From Geomonas oryzisoli (GTDB taxonomy: Bacteria > Desulfobacterota > Desulfuromonadia > Geobacterales > Geobacteraceae): DNA of 64,000 nt. The stretch covers positions 4,244,228-4,308,227 of the forward strand of contig NZ_CP076723.1 of assembly GCF_018986915.1 (NCBI RefSeq), given 5' to 3'. The notes below the pieces were generated by a model, which saw nothing but the letters and a program-made list of their open reading frames with translations, was not told where the DNA came from and searched no databases. Shown here one piece after another: positions 16,955-24,743 of this stretch; the first letter of the stretch is position 1, and each line of letters begins with the position of its first letter. The position numbers and the translations under genes are program-made.

Positions 16955-18560
16955 AGAGCTGGGCCTCCCCTTCGCGATCCTGACCATCCCGGGGATCGTG
17001 CTCTCCCTGCTGCTCCCCTACTTCCCGGTGGACGAAACGCGCTACCTCGGCGTGGCGTGGGAGATGTGGAACAACCACTCCTTCATCGTGCCGCTGCAAA
17101 ACGGGCTCCCCTACTCGCACAAGCCGCCGATGCTCTTCTGGCTCGTGAACCTGGACTGGCTGCTGCTGGGGATCAACGAAGGGACGATGCGTTTCATCCC
17201 GCTCATCTTCAGCCTGTGCAACCTCACCCTGGTGTACCGGATCGCCATCAAGCTGTGGAACGACGAACAGGTGGCGCGCTACGCCGCGCTGATCCTCGCC
17301 TCGATGCTCCCCTACCTGCTCTGGTCCTCGGTAATCATGTTCGACGTGATCCTGGCCTTCTGGGTGCTCCTCGCCGTGCTGGCGGTGATCTCCGCGGCCC
17401 GGGAACACCGCCTCGCATGGTACCTGCAGTTGGGCATCGCCATCGGCGGCGGCATCCTCACCAAGGGGCCGGTGGTGCTGGTCTACGTCCTGCCGGTGGC
17501 CCTTTTGGGCTTTCTCTGGGTCCCGAGGGAGCGCTTTTCCGGGAAGTGGTTCGCCTGGCTCGGGCTCTCGATCCTGATCGGCGTCGGGGTGCTGCTCTTC
17601 TGGCTGGTGCCTGCTGCGCTCACCGGGGGGGAGACCTACCGGCGCGCGATCCTGTGGGGACAGACGGTGCATCGGATGGCCAACTCCTTCGCGCACAAGC
17701 GGCCCATCTGGTGGTACCTCCCCTGGATCCCGACCCTTTTGATGCCGTGGCCCCTGTTTCCGCCGGCCTGGCGGGCATGGAAGCGACTCTCCGGCGACTC
17801 CGGATTCAGGATGCTCCTGGTCTGGGGCGCGGGAAGTCTCGTGATCTTCTCCTTGTTGAGCGGCAAACAGGTCCACTACCTGATCCCGGTGCTGCCGACC
17901 TTCAGCCTGCTCATGGCCCGCAGCGTAGCGGAGGAGCAGGGGGAAGCGGCCCGCTTCAGATACCCGATCGCCGGCCTGTACCTCTTCCTCGGCGCGGGAC
18001 TGATCACCGCGTCGCTCATCAAGCACGGCAGGCTCTTGAAGCATTTCGATCTTGTGGAGATCAGGATCGCGGCAGCCGGACTGGTCGTGCTGGGGACGGT
18101 GCTCCTTTTGCTGCGCCCGCGCACCATGCCGGCCCTGGTCAGGCAGATCGCCGTCGCCTCCCTGGCCTGCTGCATCCTGGTCATCGTCGGCGGGAACACC
18201 ATGTTCCAGCGCTACGATCTGCACCCGATCGCTGCGGCGGTCAGGCAGAAACAGGCCGAGGGGTACCAGGTGCTGCACGCCGGGAAGTACCACGGGCAGT
18301 TCCATTTCCTGGGGAGACTGAGTCAGCCACTGGTGGAGCTCCCCAGCAGGGACCAGATCCGTGCCTACGCGGCGACTCACGACAAGATCGCGCTCATCAC
18401 CTACGAAAAGGACACCCAGCGCATCGACCCGAAGGACTACTACTTCCTGCAGCCCTTCCGGAGCAGGCAGGCGGTTATGTGGACCAGGGACGGCATTGCC
18501 GTCTACCTGGGCGAAGCGACCGACAAGAAAGAGTCCACCGAGGCGACCGACGCCGAATAG
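16926..18560 (+). CDS. GT39/ArnT-like membrane glycosyltransferase
   Basis: 544 residues. About 11-12 hydrophobic helices are followed by a soluble C-terminal domain from about residue 425. The catalytic-type loop FPVDETRYLGVAWEMW (about residues 36-50) has the acidic DE-x-R-Y of ArnT/PMT enzymes. These use polyprenyl-phosphate-linked sugars to glycosylate lipid A or other acceptors on the periplasmic side. With the GT2 and LAB_N genes it makes a compact three-gene unit. The lack of arnA/B/D-like genes in the window argues against aminoarabinose specifically. A terminator follows. Confidence 0.88.
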   Translation: MPQTIRQLTRELGLPFAILTIPGIVLSLLLPYFPVDETRYLGVAWEMWNNHSFIVPLQNGLPYSHKPPMLFWLVNLDWLLLGINEGTMRFIPLIFSLCNLTLVYRIAIKLWNDEQVARYAALILASMLPYLLWSSVIMFDVILAFWVLLAVLAVISAAREHRLAWYLQLGIAIGGGILTKGPVVLVYVLPVALLGFLWVPRERFSGKWFAWLGLSILIGVGVLLFWLVPAALTGGETYRRAILWGQTVHRMANSFAHKRPIWWYLPWIPTLLMPWPLFPPAWRAWKRLSGDSGFRMLLVWGAGSLVIFSLLSGKQVHYLIPVLPTFSLLMARSVAEEQGEAARFRYPIAGLYLFLGAGLITASLIKHGRLLKHFDLVEIRIAAAGLVVLGTVLLLLRPRTMPALVRQIAVASLACCILVIVGGNTMFQRYDLHPIAAAVRQKQAEGYQVLHAGKYHGQFHFLGRLSQPLVELPSRDQIRAYAATHDKIALITYEKDTQRIDPKDYYFLQPFRSRQAVMWTRDGIAVYLGEATDKKESTEATDAE

Positions 18561-18597
18561 CTCCGGGGGGGGACTGGTGGCCGCAAATACCGCCGAT

Positions 18598-18640
18598 AAA
18601 AAAAGGGCCCTCCGGCTGAACCGGGGGGCCCTTTCGCTTC
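18598..18640. terminator. Bidirectional terminator
   Basis: The hairpin GGGCCCTCCGG/CCGGGGGGCCC is preceded by seven A on the plus strand. It therefore ends the minus-strand rhodanese transcript with a strong T-run and the plus-strand GT39 transcript with a weaker CTTTCGCTT tail. Confidence 0.8.
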
Positions 18641-18660
18641 GATGCCGATGCGGCATCCTG

Positions 18661-18972
18661 TTACTTGTACCCTGCCTCTCTCCAGGCGTTTACCCCTCCC
18701 TGCAGCGCCGACACCTTGGTGAATCCCTTCTCTGCAAATTCAGCTGCCCGACCGGCAGACGTATGTTCCTGCGGTCAGTTGCAGTAGAAGATGATCTCCT
18801 GGTCCTTGCTCACCTCGGGGAGCCTGGAGTGGAACTCTCCGAGAGTCCACGCCTTCTCGAGGCGGATGCCGCCGCACATCTCCTCGCTGTCGTAAGCGCA
18901 GACGAAGAGCGCCTCGCCTGCCTGCACCTTCCGGTGCGCCTCCTGAATCTGGATCCTTCTTGCCTCGGCCAT
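18661..18972 (-). CDS. Rhodanese-like selenoprotein (in-frame TGA read as selenocysteine)
   Basis: A strong AAGGAGG precedes the ATG. The frame reads 65 residues to a TGA at 18775-18777, then continues uninterrupted to TAA at 18661, giving 103 residues. Read through, it is a normal single-domain rhodanese: start AEARRIQIQEAHRKVQAGEA, active-site region IIFYCN-U-PQEHTSAGRAA, then GFTKVSALQGGVNAWREAGY, the universal rhodanese C-terminus. In Cys homologues the active site is YCxCPxExTS, so the TGA falls exactly where an additional catalytic Cys occurs. A bulged hairpin straddles the TGA (18748-18778). It probably handles sulfane sulfur or a redox reaction in the cytoplasm. Confidence 0.85.
18748..18778 (-). 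promoter_or_regulatory. Candidate bacterial SECIS hairpin
   Basis: On the minus strand CUGACCGCAG pairs with CUGCCGGUCGG through 10 bp with one bulged C, closing a 10-nt loop. The UGA lies in the lower stem. The position immediately at and 3' of the UGA is where SelB-binding SECIS elements lie in bacteria. Confidence 0.6.
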
Positions 18973-19091
18973 GTCTTCCTCCTTCCATCCCGGTCAGGGA
19001 TGATCCGAACCGCTGTGGCTCGCCGAGTCATTAACCCGTACTAACTCAGCGGTGAAAATGGTAGCAGAGAAACCATCAAAGCCAACCGTCG

Positions 19092-20198
19092 CTATCCCAG
19101 GTGGCGGTAACAGAAATTCCCCAGGTAGCTGAGCGCCGTGTCGGGCGCCTTGTTGCAAACAAACTGCAGCACCTTCTTGGCAATGGATTCGTCCCCCATG
19201 GGGCAGTGGTGCACCGCGCTATTGGGGTAGAGGAAATGGGGGAGGTCGGAGACCTGCGCGCCCCAATGGGATTTGAACTCCATCAGGGTCTTGTTGTGCT
19301 CCGAGGTCTGGCCGAAATCTAGCACCCCGTAGCCCGCCAGGCACGCCTCCCGGATCGCGTTCCAGAACAGGAAATGGACCGGGCTGCAATCGTTGTGCAG
19401 GGGGTTGACGGCGGAATACTCGATGGAGACGCGACTTTTGTATTTGAACAGAAGCAGGGCAGCCACGGTTTCCTTTTCCTTGCGGCACAGCAGCAGCTCC
19501 ACCAGCCCCTGCGGGGCGAAGGTCTGCCAGAGCGTCTTCACCAGGAGGTAGGGGTGGGGCGGCAGCCCCTTGCGCCTCCTGGTGTCGCGGTGCAGCAGGT
19601 AGAACTCCCTGAGGTCCGCCTCGCGCTTGCCCCGGACCAGGTGCAGGCCGGAACGCTCCGCCCGGGCGATGCGCTGCCGGACGCAGCTGCGGTGAAAGCG
19701 CTGCCTGACCAGTTCGGGATCGGCGCATAGCGGCAGGAAGTGATGCTTTCGGAGGCAGTCGGCGTGAAACCGGTCCCGGTCCAGAAGATGCGAGGCGGCC
19801 GCGGTCCGGATCTCGACGCGGGAGATGTCCAGCCGCTCCGCCAGGCGCAGAACCGCATCGCTTAGCAGCTCCATGTCGACCGCTTCGGTTACCAGCGGGT
19901 CGCACAGGGTGGCGAAGGGGATGCTGACCAGCCGCCGTCCCATGAGCCAGCTCTCAACGGCATACACCGGGAGCGCGGCCCTAATCGCTCCGGCGTCATC
20001 CTTGAGGGCCAGGTAATAACCGGTCATGTGGGGGAAATTCTTGTCCAGCACCCGCTTCCATCCCGACAGGTGCGTGATCCAGCCGAAGGGGTGCTGGTGC
20101 ACGAAACAATCCCAGCGGTGGTTACGCAGCGGATCGATGACGCTGATGCTGTCGCCGAGGGCACCCTCGACCAGTTCCCTGCTGAGGTTGGCAGCCAT
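19092..20198 (-). CDS. FemAB-like / GNAT-fold acyltransferase
   Basis: 368 residues. Two GNAT-type halves are visible: an N-terminal WITHLSGWKRVLDKNFPHMTGYYLAL segment and a C-terminal REFYLLHRDTRRRKGLPPHP ... FKYKSRVSIEYSAVNP ... YGVLDFGQTSEHNKTLMEFKSHWGAQ. The latter is the signature of PF13480 / FemAB-type acyltransferases found in polysaccharide and exosortase-linked gene sets. Such enzymes transfer aminoacyl or acetyl groups to envelope glycans. It is a monocistron divergent from the gene at 20380. The acceptor is unknown. Confidence 0.8.
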   Translation of the reverse strand: MAANLSRELVEGALGDSISVIDPLRNHRWDCFVHQHPFGWITHLSGWKRVLDKNFPHMTGYYLALKDDAGAIRAALPVYAVESWLMGRRLVSIPFATLCDPLVTEAVDMELLSDAVLRLAERLDISRVEIRTAAASHLLDRDRFHADCLRKHHFLPLCADPELVRQRFHRSCVRQRIARAERSGLHLVRGKREADLREFYLLHRDTRRRKGLPPHPYLLVKTLWQTFAPQGLVELLLCRKEKETVAALLLFKYKSRVSIEYSAVNPLHNDCSPVHFLFWNAIREACLAGYGVLDFGQTSEHNKTLMEFKSHWGAQVSDLPHFLYPNSAVHHCPMGDESIAKKVLQFVCNKAPDTALSYLGNFCYRHLG

Positions 20199-20379
20199 GA
20201 CGATTCCCCCACGCTCCCCTGCCGAATTATTAACAAAACATCACTTTATCGGCCCCGGTGACGTAGTCAAGCTCCCGGCACTGCGCCGGTTCTACCGAAA
20301 CCCCCCCGGCGGATATTGAGTAACGCTGCGGCGCTGTTAAGATAAGCTTCGTCGTTAATCCCGGCACAAGGAGCTGATC

Positions 20380-20742
20380 ATGAACAGAGACAATCTGGCA
20401 CGGCTGGCGGATCTCCCCCTCAACTTCCGGGAAGACCAGCGAGGCAACCTCGACCCGCAGGTCAGGGAACTGAACCTGAAGCTCGGGCTGCAGTCGGCAC
20501 TGGAGCTGTTGCGCGACCCCAAAGCGGCGTTACTGATGGGGGGGGCGCTGGCCCTGCTCTACAAGCGCAAGTATGCGCTCGCCTCGCTGCTGGTGGGGGG
20601 GATGGTGCTGCAGCGGGCGCTGTCGCATGCCGGCGAAGAAGGGGAGGCCGCACGCAAAAGAAGGGAGACGGAGTTCGAGCGACGTGCACTCAAGGCGCAG
20701 CGGGGCGACTACGGCAAGCTCGAGGTTATCGCGTTCAAGTAA
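20380..20742 (+). CDS. Conserved-looking small membrane-associated protein, unknown
   Basis: 120 residues with an AAGGAG Shine-Dalgarno. The N-terminal half is polar; a hydrophobic hairpin (ALLMGGALALLYKRKYALASLLVGGMVLQRAL, about residues 47-78) is followed by a charged, Arg/Glu-rich tail. No family recognised. TTGAGT-N17-AAGATA upstream may be a promoter. It is followed 88 bp later by the hemerythrin gene on the same strand and could share its transcript. Confidence 0.65.
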   Translation: MNRDNLARLADLPLNFREDQRGNLDPQVRELNLKLGLQSALELLRDPKAALLMGGALALLYKRKYALASLLVGGMVLQRALSHAGEEGEAARKRRETEFERRALKAQRGDYGKLEVIAFK

Positions 20743-20829
20743 CAGCAAAAATGATTGCAGTTTATCCCGCTCCTGCCGATGAATATGACCGGAGCGGTTC
20801 ATTTTTCACAGTTGCAGCTGGAGTAACCA

Positions 20830-21237
20830 ATGACATTGGTAGAATGGGACAATTCGCTGATCCTGGGCATGCCGCAAATCGATGAACATCACCACAAGCT
20901 GGTAGATATCCTCAATCGGTGCTACCGGGCGCTCATGCTGCACGACCACAGCCACGAGCTGGCGGGAGTGGTCGCGGAGCTGCTGGAGTACACCCAGTAC
21001 CATTTCCAGACCGAAGAGCAGCTGATGGCGGCGCTCCACTACAGCGCAGCGCCGTCGCATGCCGCCGCCCATCGGAAGTTCATCAACTCCATTCACAACT
21101 TCAAGGACCGCTCCGACGCGGGCGAATCCTTCGTAGCCATCGACGTGCTCGTCTTTCTCAAGGATTGGCTGGTGGGCCACATCCAGAACACCGACCGCGC
21201 CTTCATCAACTTCATCAGCGACCGCAACGATTCCTAG
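20830..21237 (+). CDS. Bacteriohemerythrin
   Basis: 135 residues. All di-iron ligands expected of the family are visible: the His in MPQIDEHHHKLV (about 19-23), YHFQTEEQLM (His and Glu, about 59-63), the HAAAHRKF pair (about 78-82) and WLVGHIQNTD (His and Asp, about 116-121). The single-domain length matches oxygen-binding bacteriohemerythrins. It binds O2 reversibly in the cytoplasm, in an anaerobe likely for O2 sensing or scavenging. A bidirectional terminator follows. Confidence 0.93.
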   Translation: MTLVEWDNSLILGMPQIDEHHHKLVDILNRCYRALMLHDHSHELAGVVAELLEYTQYHFQTEEQLMAALHYSAAPSHAAAHRKFINSIHNFKDRSDAGESFVAIDVLVFLKDWLVGHIQNTDRAFINFISDRNDS

Positions 21238-21284
21238 ACGAAAAAAGGCACCCGGTCCTGTACCGGCGACCGGGTGCCTTCTCC
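21238..21284. terminator. Bidirectional terminator
   Basis: GGCACCCGGTC/GACCGGGTGCC hairpin with an A-run on the left and a CT-rich tail on the right, between convergent hemerythrin and YbhB genes. Confidence 0.8.
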
Positions 21285-21304
21285 CCTTCTTTTGCCCCTA
21301 TCTG

Positions 21305-21754
21305 CTACCCCCCGCTGTAGATCCCGGTAAGCGACGTCTCCGCGAGGATGTGATCCTGCATGGCAACGTCCAGCTGCCCCTTGCTGGCCGTCCCCGCCAG
21401 ATCCAGCGTGGTGTCCAGCGCATAGAGCCGGAAGATGTAGCGGTGGCTGCCGGAGGGTGGACAGGGGCCGCCATACTGGTTATGCCCCCAGCTGTTCTTC
21501 CCGATCACCACCTCGCGCGGCTCGGCCTGTTCCACCAGCGTCGTCACCCTGGGGCCGATGTTCCAGAGTATCCAGTGCACCCACAGCCCGTTCGGGGCGT
21601 CAGGGTCCTCCATGACCAACGCCAGCGACTTCGTCCCGCTCGGGACGTTCTCGAACCTCAGCTCCGGATTCATGTTGTCGCCGTCGCAGGTGTACCTGGC
21701 CGGAATGCGCCCGTTGTCCTGAAAGGCCGGGCTGGTCAACCGCATCTGTTCCAT
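21305..21754 (-). CDS. YbhB/YbcL (PEBP) family protein
   Basis: 149 residues. The phosphatidylethanolamine-binding-protein fold is shown by IPARYTCDGDNMNPELRFENVP, LALVMEDPDAPNGLWVHWIL (the D-P-D-A-P and H-W motifs) and YGGPCPPSGSHRYIFRLYAL (the G-P-x-P-P-x-G-x-H-R-Y motif). This is the full bacterial form, called Raf-kinase-inhibitor-like by homology. The bacterial function is unclear. GGGGGTGA precedes the ATG. Confidence 0.92.
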   Translation of the reverse strand: MEQMRLTSPAFQDNGRIPARYTCDGDNMNPELRFENVPSGTKSLALVMEDPDAPNGLWVHWILWNIGPRVTTLVEQAEPREVVIGKNSWGHNQYGGPCPPSGSHRYIFRLYALDTTLDLAGTASKGQLDVAMQDHILAETSLTGIYSGG

Positions 21755-21801
21755 GAGTCACCCCCTTTGCTGTGCCGGTGCTGGTGCGCCGGCACGCCTC
21801 G

Positions 21802-22992
21802 TCATCGCTCCGTCCTCTGCGCCACCCCGGAAACCTTGACCTCGATCACCAGGTCATCCACCTGTGCGAACAATTCCGTTGCCGCCCCCACCGGCCTCAT
21901 CAGTTCCACATACCACTGCCCCTCGTTCACCTGCGTCCCCGCCGGGCTCGCATTCAGGTGGGTCGACATGCCGCAGAACTCGGAGCGCCGCACCGAACGC
22001 CGATTCTCAACCCGCCCCAGCAGGATCGGCGTGAGCGCCCGCTGGTCCACCTGCACCCGCTGCCCCGACCGGAGGTAGTAGGCTGCCTCAGGGAGCCTGA
22101 CCAGCGCCGACCAGGGAACCCCGCCCGCCTCTCCGAGCAGCGATGCGCTCACGCCCCGGAAGCGGCAGTTCTCGAATCCCTGGAACAGCTCGGCCGGGAT
22201 CTGGAGCCGCACCGAGAAACTGTCCCGGGCATGCCTCAGTTGCCCCCACGCGTTGCGGTTTAAAAGCGAGCGGATCGAAAAGGCGCGGGTGAAGGCCTGC
22301 TCCCCCTGCTGGTACAGGGCAAGCCATTCCCGGGCGTTCCTGGTCCAGATGACGTTGCTGACCAGGGAGGCGCCCAGCGTTTCCGACCAGGAGCTGAGCG
22401 GCGAGGCGACCTCGTAGCCGAAGAAGCGGTTGAGGCCGTCCTCGGCCACCGCGACCCGGTTCAGCGCCTCCTCGTAATCGCGGCACAGACGCCTGAGCAC
22501 CAGGTCGCGCTGCTCGTTGAGCGCCAGGGGTCCCCCCGCGGCGGCCAATTCCTTCCGGCGCCGGATCGACTCGCCGCGCAGTTCAATCATGCTCCCCACC
22601 GCAGGTTCTTCCGCTGCGACGGTGGCCTCCTCCCCCTGCTCCGCTTCCGGTGCGCCCTCGGCCGCGGCTCGCTCTTCGGCACCCTCCGCGTGCTCCTGGG
22701 GCCGCTTCTCTTCCGCGGCGGCCTCCTCTTCCGGCGGCGGCTCGGGCGCCGGCTCCTCCCTTGCCACCCGGCGCCGGTCCAGCTCCAGTTCCTGCTCCAG
22801 GATCTCCAGGTCGTGGCTCAGCTCCTGCCAGGCACGGTCCAGCGCGGCGTATTCCCGAAATTCGGTAAGGGCGCGCTCCAGCAGCAGTTCCGCCTGCTCC
22901 AGCAGAACCTCCACCTGGCGCGGATCGAAACGGGCCGCGAGCAGGTCAGGGTCGGGCCGGTAGGCGACCACGTTACACGCCAGCTTGCTCAT
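21802..22992 (-). CDS. Large protein of unknown function, coiled-coil/acidic N-terminus plus beta-rich C-terminus
   Basis: 396 residues from MSKLACNVVAYRPDPD, chosen because AGGAGG lies 7 bp upstream; an earlier ATG adds 11 residues. Residues about 20-75 are helical and coiled-coil-like (LLEQAELLLERALTEF). Residues about 80-140 are almost entirely Glu/Ala/Pro. About 140-250 is again helical, and the remainder is beta-rich (SFSVRLQIPAELFQGFENCR, then FRGVSASLLGE). The C-terminal part faintly recalls the TcB-binding C-terminal domain of Tc-toxin A subunits (a FRRIKSVSVS-type strand), but I am not confident. No toxin B/C genes are near. The high Ala/Glu content may be structural. Confidence 0.6.
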   Translation of the reverse strand: MSKLACNVVAYRPDPDLLAARFDPRQVEVLLEQAELLLERALTEFREYAALDRAWQELSHDLEILEQELELDRRRVAREEPAPEPPPEEEAAAEEKRPQEHAEGAEERAAAEGAPEAEQGEEATVAAEEPAVGSMIELRGESIRRRKELAAAGGPLALNEQRDLVLRRLCRDYEEALNRVAVAEDGLNRFFGYEVASPLSSWSETLGASLVSNVIWTRNAREWLALYQQGEQAFTRAFSIRSLLNRNAWGQLRHARDSFSVRLQIPAELFQGFENCRFRGVSASLLGEAGGVPWSALVRLPEAAYYLRSGQRVQVDQRALTPILLGRVENRRSVRRSEFCGMSTHLNASPAGTQVNEGQWYVELMRPVGAATELFAQVDDLVIEVKVSGVAQRTER

Positions 22993-23057
22993 CTGCTGCC
23001 TCCTGTTCCCGCGAAAGTTGACCAAACGGGGCGGCCGAAGCCGCCCCTCTCATACCG

Positions 23058-23483
23058 TTACAGGAACGTGGTCCGGGTCCCCTCGGAAAGGCGGGCGATC
23101 AGGTCCTGGCAGATCTTCTCGCAGTTCTGGCAGCTGGAGCGGCAGATGCGGCAGTGCTGGTGCATCTCGGAATGGACCTCGCACTCCTGCATGCAGAGCC
23201 GGCAGGCGACGGCACAGCTTTCGAGCTGGGTCCTGAGCAGTTGGGGGACGGGGTCGGTCTGGCGGGAAAGGATGCGGGCGGTGGTCTGGCAGATATCGGC
23301 GCAGTTCAGGTTGAGGCCGATGCACTTGGTGAGCTTTTGTACCGACTCCTCGCCAAGGCAGGCATCGGCGCAGCTGGTGCAGACGTCGGCGCACTCCACC
23401 AGCGCGTTGATGCACTCGGTGATGACGGTGACGTCCATGGTGAGTTTTCTGGGGTGAGCGGCGAACATTTCCGTTGTTTTCAT
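23058..23483 (-). CDS. Cysteine-rich four-helix-bundle copper-binding protein (DUF326)
   Basis: 141 residues with regularly spaced cysteines: TECINALVECADVCTSCADACL, KCIGLNLNCADICQT, ESCAVACRLCMQECEVH and HCRICRSSCQNCEKIC. This is the DUF326 / Csp-like pattern in which Cys side chains fill the core of a four-helix bundle and bind many Cu(I) ions. No signal peptide is seen, so storage would be cytosolic. It has its own Shine-Dalgarno (AGGAG), lies upstream of a divergent gap, and sits next to a MerR-type regulator, a family that often senses metals. Confidence 0.87.
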   Translation of the reverse strand: MKTTEMFAAHPRKLTMDVTVITECINALVECADVCTSCADACLGEESVQKLTKCIGLNLNCADICQTTARILSRQTDPVPQLLRTQLESCAVACRLCMQECEVHSEMHQHCRICRSSCQNCEKICQDLIARLSEGTRTTFL

Positions 23484-23573
23484 GCAGTTCTCCTTTCATT
23501 GGGTTGGAATGGCGCACAACAATTAGCACATTCTAACCATCTGTCCGAAGAATTCAACGCGAACGGGGAAGTT

Positions 23574-24122
23574 CTAGCGCGGCTGCTCAGTGAGCCTCGT
23601 TGCGGCGGCCGCGGACCACTCCCTGATTACCTGTGCCTCCTGCTCGGGGATACCGAGGCTCAGCAGGAACGAGTGGTGCGCCTGGGGTGCGCGCCGCTCG
23701 AATTCGGCATGCCAGGTTTCCATCGCCTCGTCGTCCATCCCCGCCGCGCGCAGCATGGCCACCCAGGTCTCCTTGTCGACGCTCTCGGGCAACTCCCCCC
23801 CCGACTGCACCGAGAGCATCCGGGCCAAAAGGTGCTGCTGGGCCTTGAGCGCACGGATCTCTGCGCCGATCGCGGCGAGCCGTCTCCTGATCACCGACGG
23901 TTCCCCCTCGCCCGATGCAAGCAGGGCACGGGTTTCTTCGATGGACAGACCCGCCTTGCGGAACGAGACGATCGCGGCAAGACGCTCGCAGTCCCCCTCG
24001 GAGTAGAGGCGGTAGCCGGCGTCGCTGCGCCCGGAGGGGGAAAGCAGGCCCTCCTGGTCGTAGTAGAGCAGAGTGCTGCGGGACAGGCCGAACTTTTTGG
24101 CCAACTGGCTGATGCGGTACAT
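23574..24122 (-). CDS. MerR-family transcriptional regulator
   Basis: 182 residues starting MYRISQLAKKFGLSRSTLLYYD after CAGGAGG. The winged-helix HTH and wing (GYRLYSEGDCERLAAIVSFR) are typical, followed by the dimerisation coiled coil (IRRRLAAIGAEIRALKAQQH). There is no metal-binding CxxxxxC pair at the C-terminus. Instead residues about 130-180 form a small domain, LRAAGMDDEAMETWHAEFER then HHSFLLSLGIPEQEAQVIRE, which is also encoded alone by the upstream gene at 24172-24354. This may be a ligand-binding module. Confidence 0.88.
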   Translation of the reverse strand: MYRISQLAKKFGLSRSTLLYYDQEGLLSPSGRSDAGYRLYSEGDCERLAAIVSFRKAGLSIEETRALLASGEGEPSVIRRRLAAIGAEIRALKAQQHLLARMLSVQSGGELPESVDKETWVAMLRAAGMDDEAMETWHAEFERRAPQAHHSFLLSLGIPEQEAQVIREWSAAAATRLTEQPR

Positions 24123-24141
24123 GATGCCTCCTGCGAAGGAA

Positions 24142-24167
24142 GCGGCCCCGGGCGTACCCGGGGCCGC
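24142..24167. terminator. Strong hairpin between the orphan domain gene and merR
   Basis: GCGGCCCCGGG-CGTA-CCCGGGGCCGC, 11 perfect base pairs with a 4-nt loop, but no T-run. It probably reduces rather than stops read-through into the MerR gene. Confidence 0.55.
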
Positions 24168-24171
24168 GGGG

Positions 24172-24354
24172 TCAGGCGTGATGCTTGCGGATGGCGGCGA
24201 TGCGCTCGGGGGAAAGTCCCAGGAACTCCAGGAACTCCTGGTGCCCTTCCGGGTTCTCCCGCTCGAACAGGCGGTGCCACTGCTCCATGGCCGCGTCATC
24301 CAGCCCGATGGCCCGGAACCGGGCCGTCCACTCCTCTACCGTTACCTTGCTCAT
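24172..24354 (-). CDS. 60-residue protein homologous to the C-terminal domain of the adjacent MerR regulator
   Basis: MSKVTVEEWTARFRAIGLDD and AAMEQWHRLFERENPEGHQE, followed by FLEFLGLSPERIAAIRKHH. It aligns without gaps to the MerR protein's tail: G-x-D-D-x-A-M-E-x-W-H, F-E-R, P, H, F-L, L-G and I-R are shared in the same spacing. It has AAGGAG-type spacing to its ATG and precedes merR on the same strand. It may compete for, or carry, the same ligand or partner; that is inference. Confidence 0.75.
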   Translation of the reverse strand: MSKVTVEEWTARFRAIGLDDAAMEQWHRLFERENPEGHQEFLEFLGLSPERIAAIRKHHA

Positions 24355-24445
24355 AGTCGTCTCCTTGTGCTGTTAGTGGGTCATGGCCATGACAGCAGGA
24401 ATACTAAACCGTGAAGCTGTAGACGGGTCAATAGAAAAAGCAAAG

Positions 24446-24616
24446 ACGTTCAACGTTCAACGTTCAACGTTCAAGGTTCTACGTTCTCAAGGTTCTACGT
24501 TCAACGTTCAACGTTCTACGTTCTACGTTCTACGTTCTACGTTTGCCTCCTGCGTTCTGCGTTCTGCGTTCTCGGTTCTGCGTTCTCGGTTCTGCGTTGT
24601 GCGTTGTGCGTTCGAG
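24446..24616. repeat. Degenerate 7-8-bp tandem repeat (ACGTTC-based)
   Basis: Repeated CGTTCAA, then CGTTCTA, then CGTTCTG/CGTTCTC, then CGTTGTG units. The unit shifts gradually along the array, as in slipped-strand expansion. With its flanks it fills the 390-bp gap between the 60-residue gene and the DUF362 gene. No gene is seen in it; the frame running through it is a repeat artefact. Confidence 0.85.
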
Positions 24617-24671
24617 GGCGAGAGATGGGAGGCCGATGCTTGGGCCCTGCCCGGTTTTTCCTCGGCACGCG

Positions 24672-24699
24672 TTGAATTCACGACGCACGCCCATATAAT
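24672..24699 (+). promoter_or_regulatory. sigma70-type promoter for DUF362-polyferredoxin unit
   Basis: TTGAAT (24672-24677), 16-bp spacer, perfect TATAAT (24694-24699), 45 bp upstream of the ATG. Confidence 0.65.
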
Positions 24700-24743
24700 G
24701 AGAGCTGGCGTCACGCCGCTCACATCTTTGCCGGGAGGTTTCC

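Noticed and set aside
16905..18656. 583-codon minus-strand frame opposite the GT39 gene
   Set aside because: Shadow of the ArnT-like gene; His/Gln/Asp/Glu/Pro-rich and without membrane or domain pattern.
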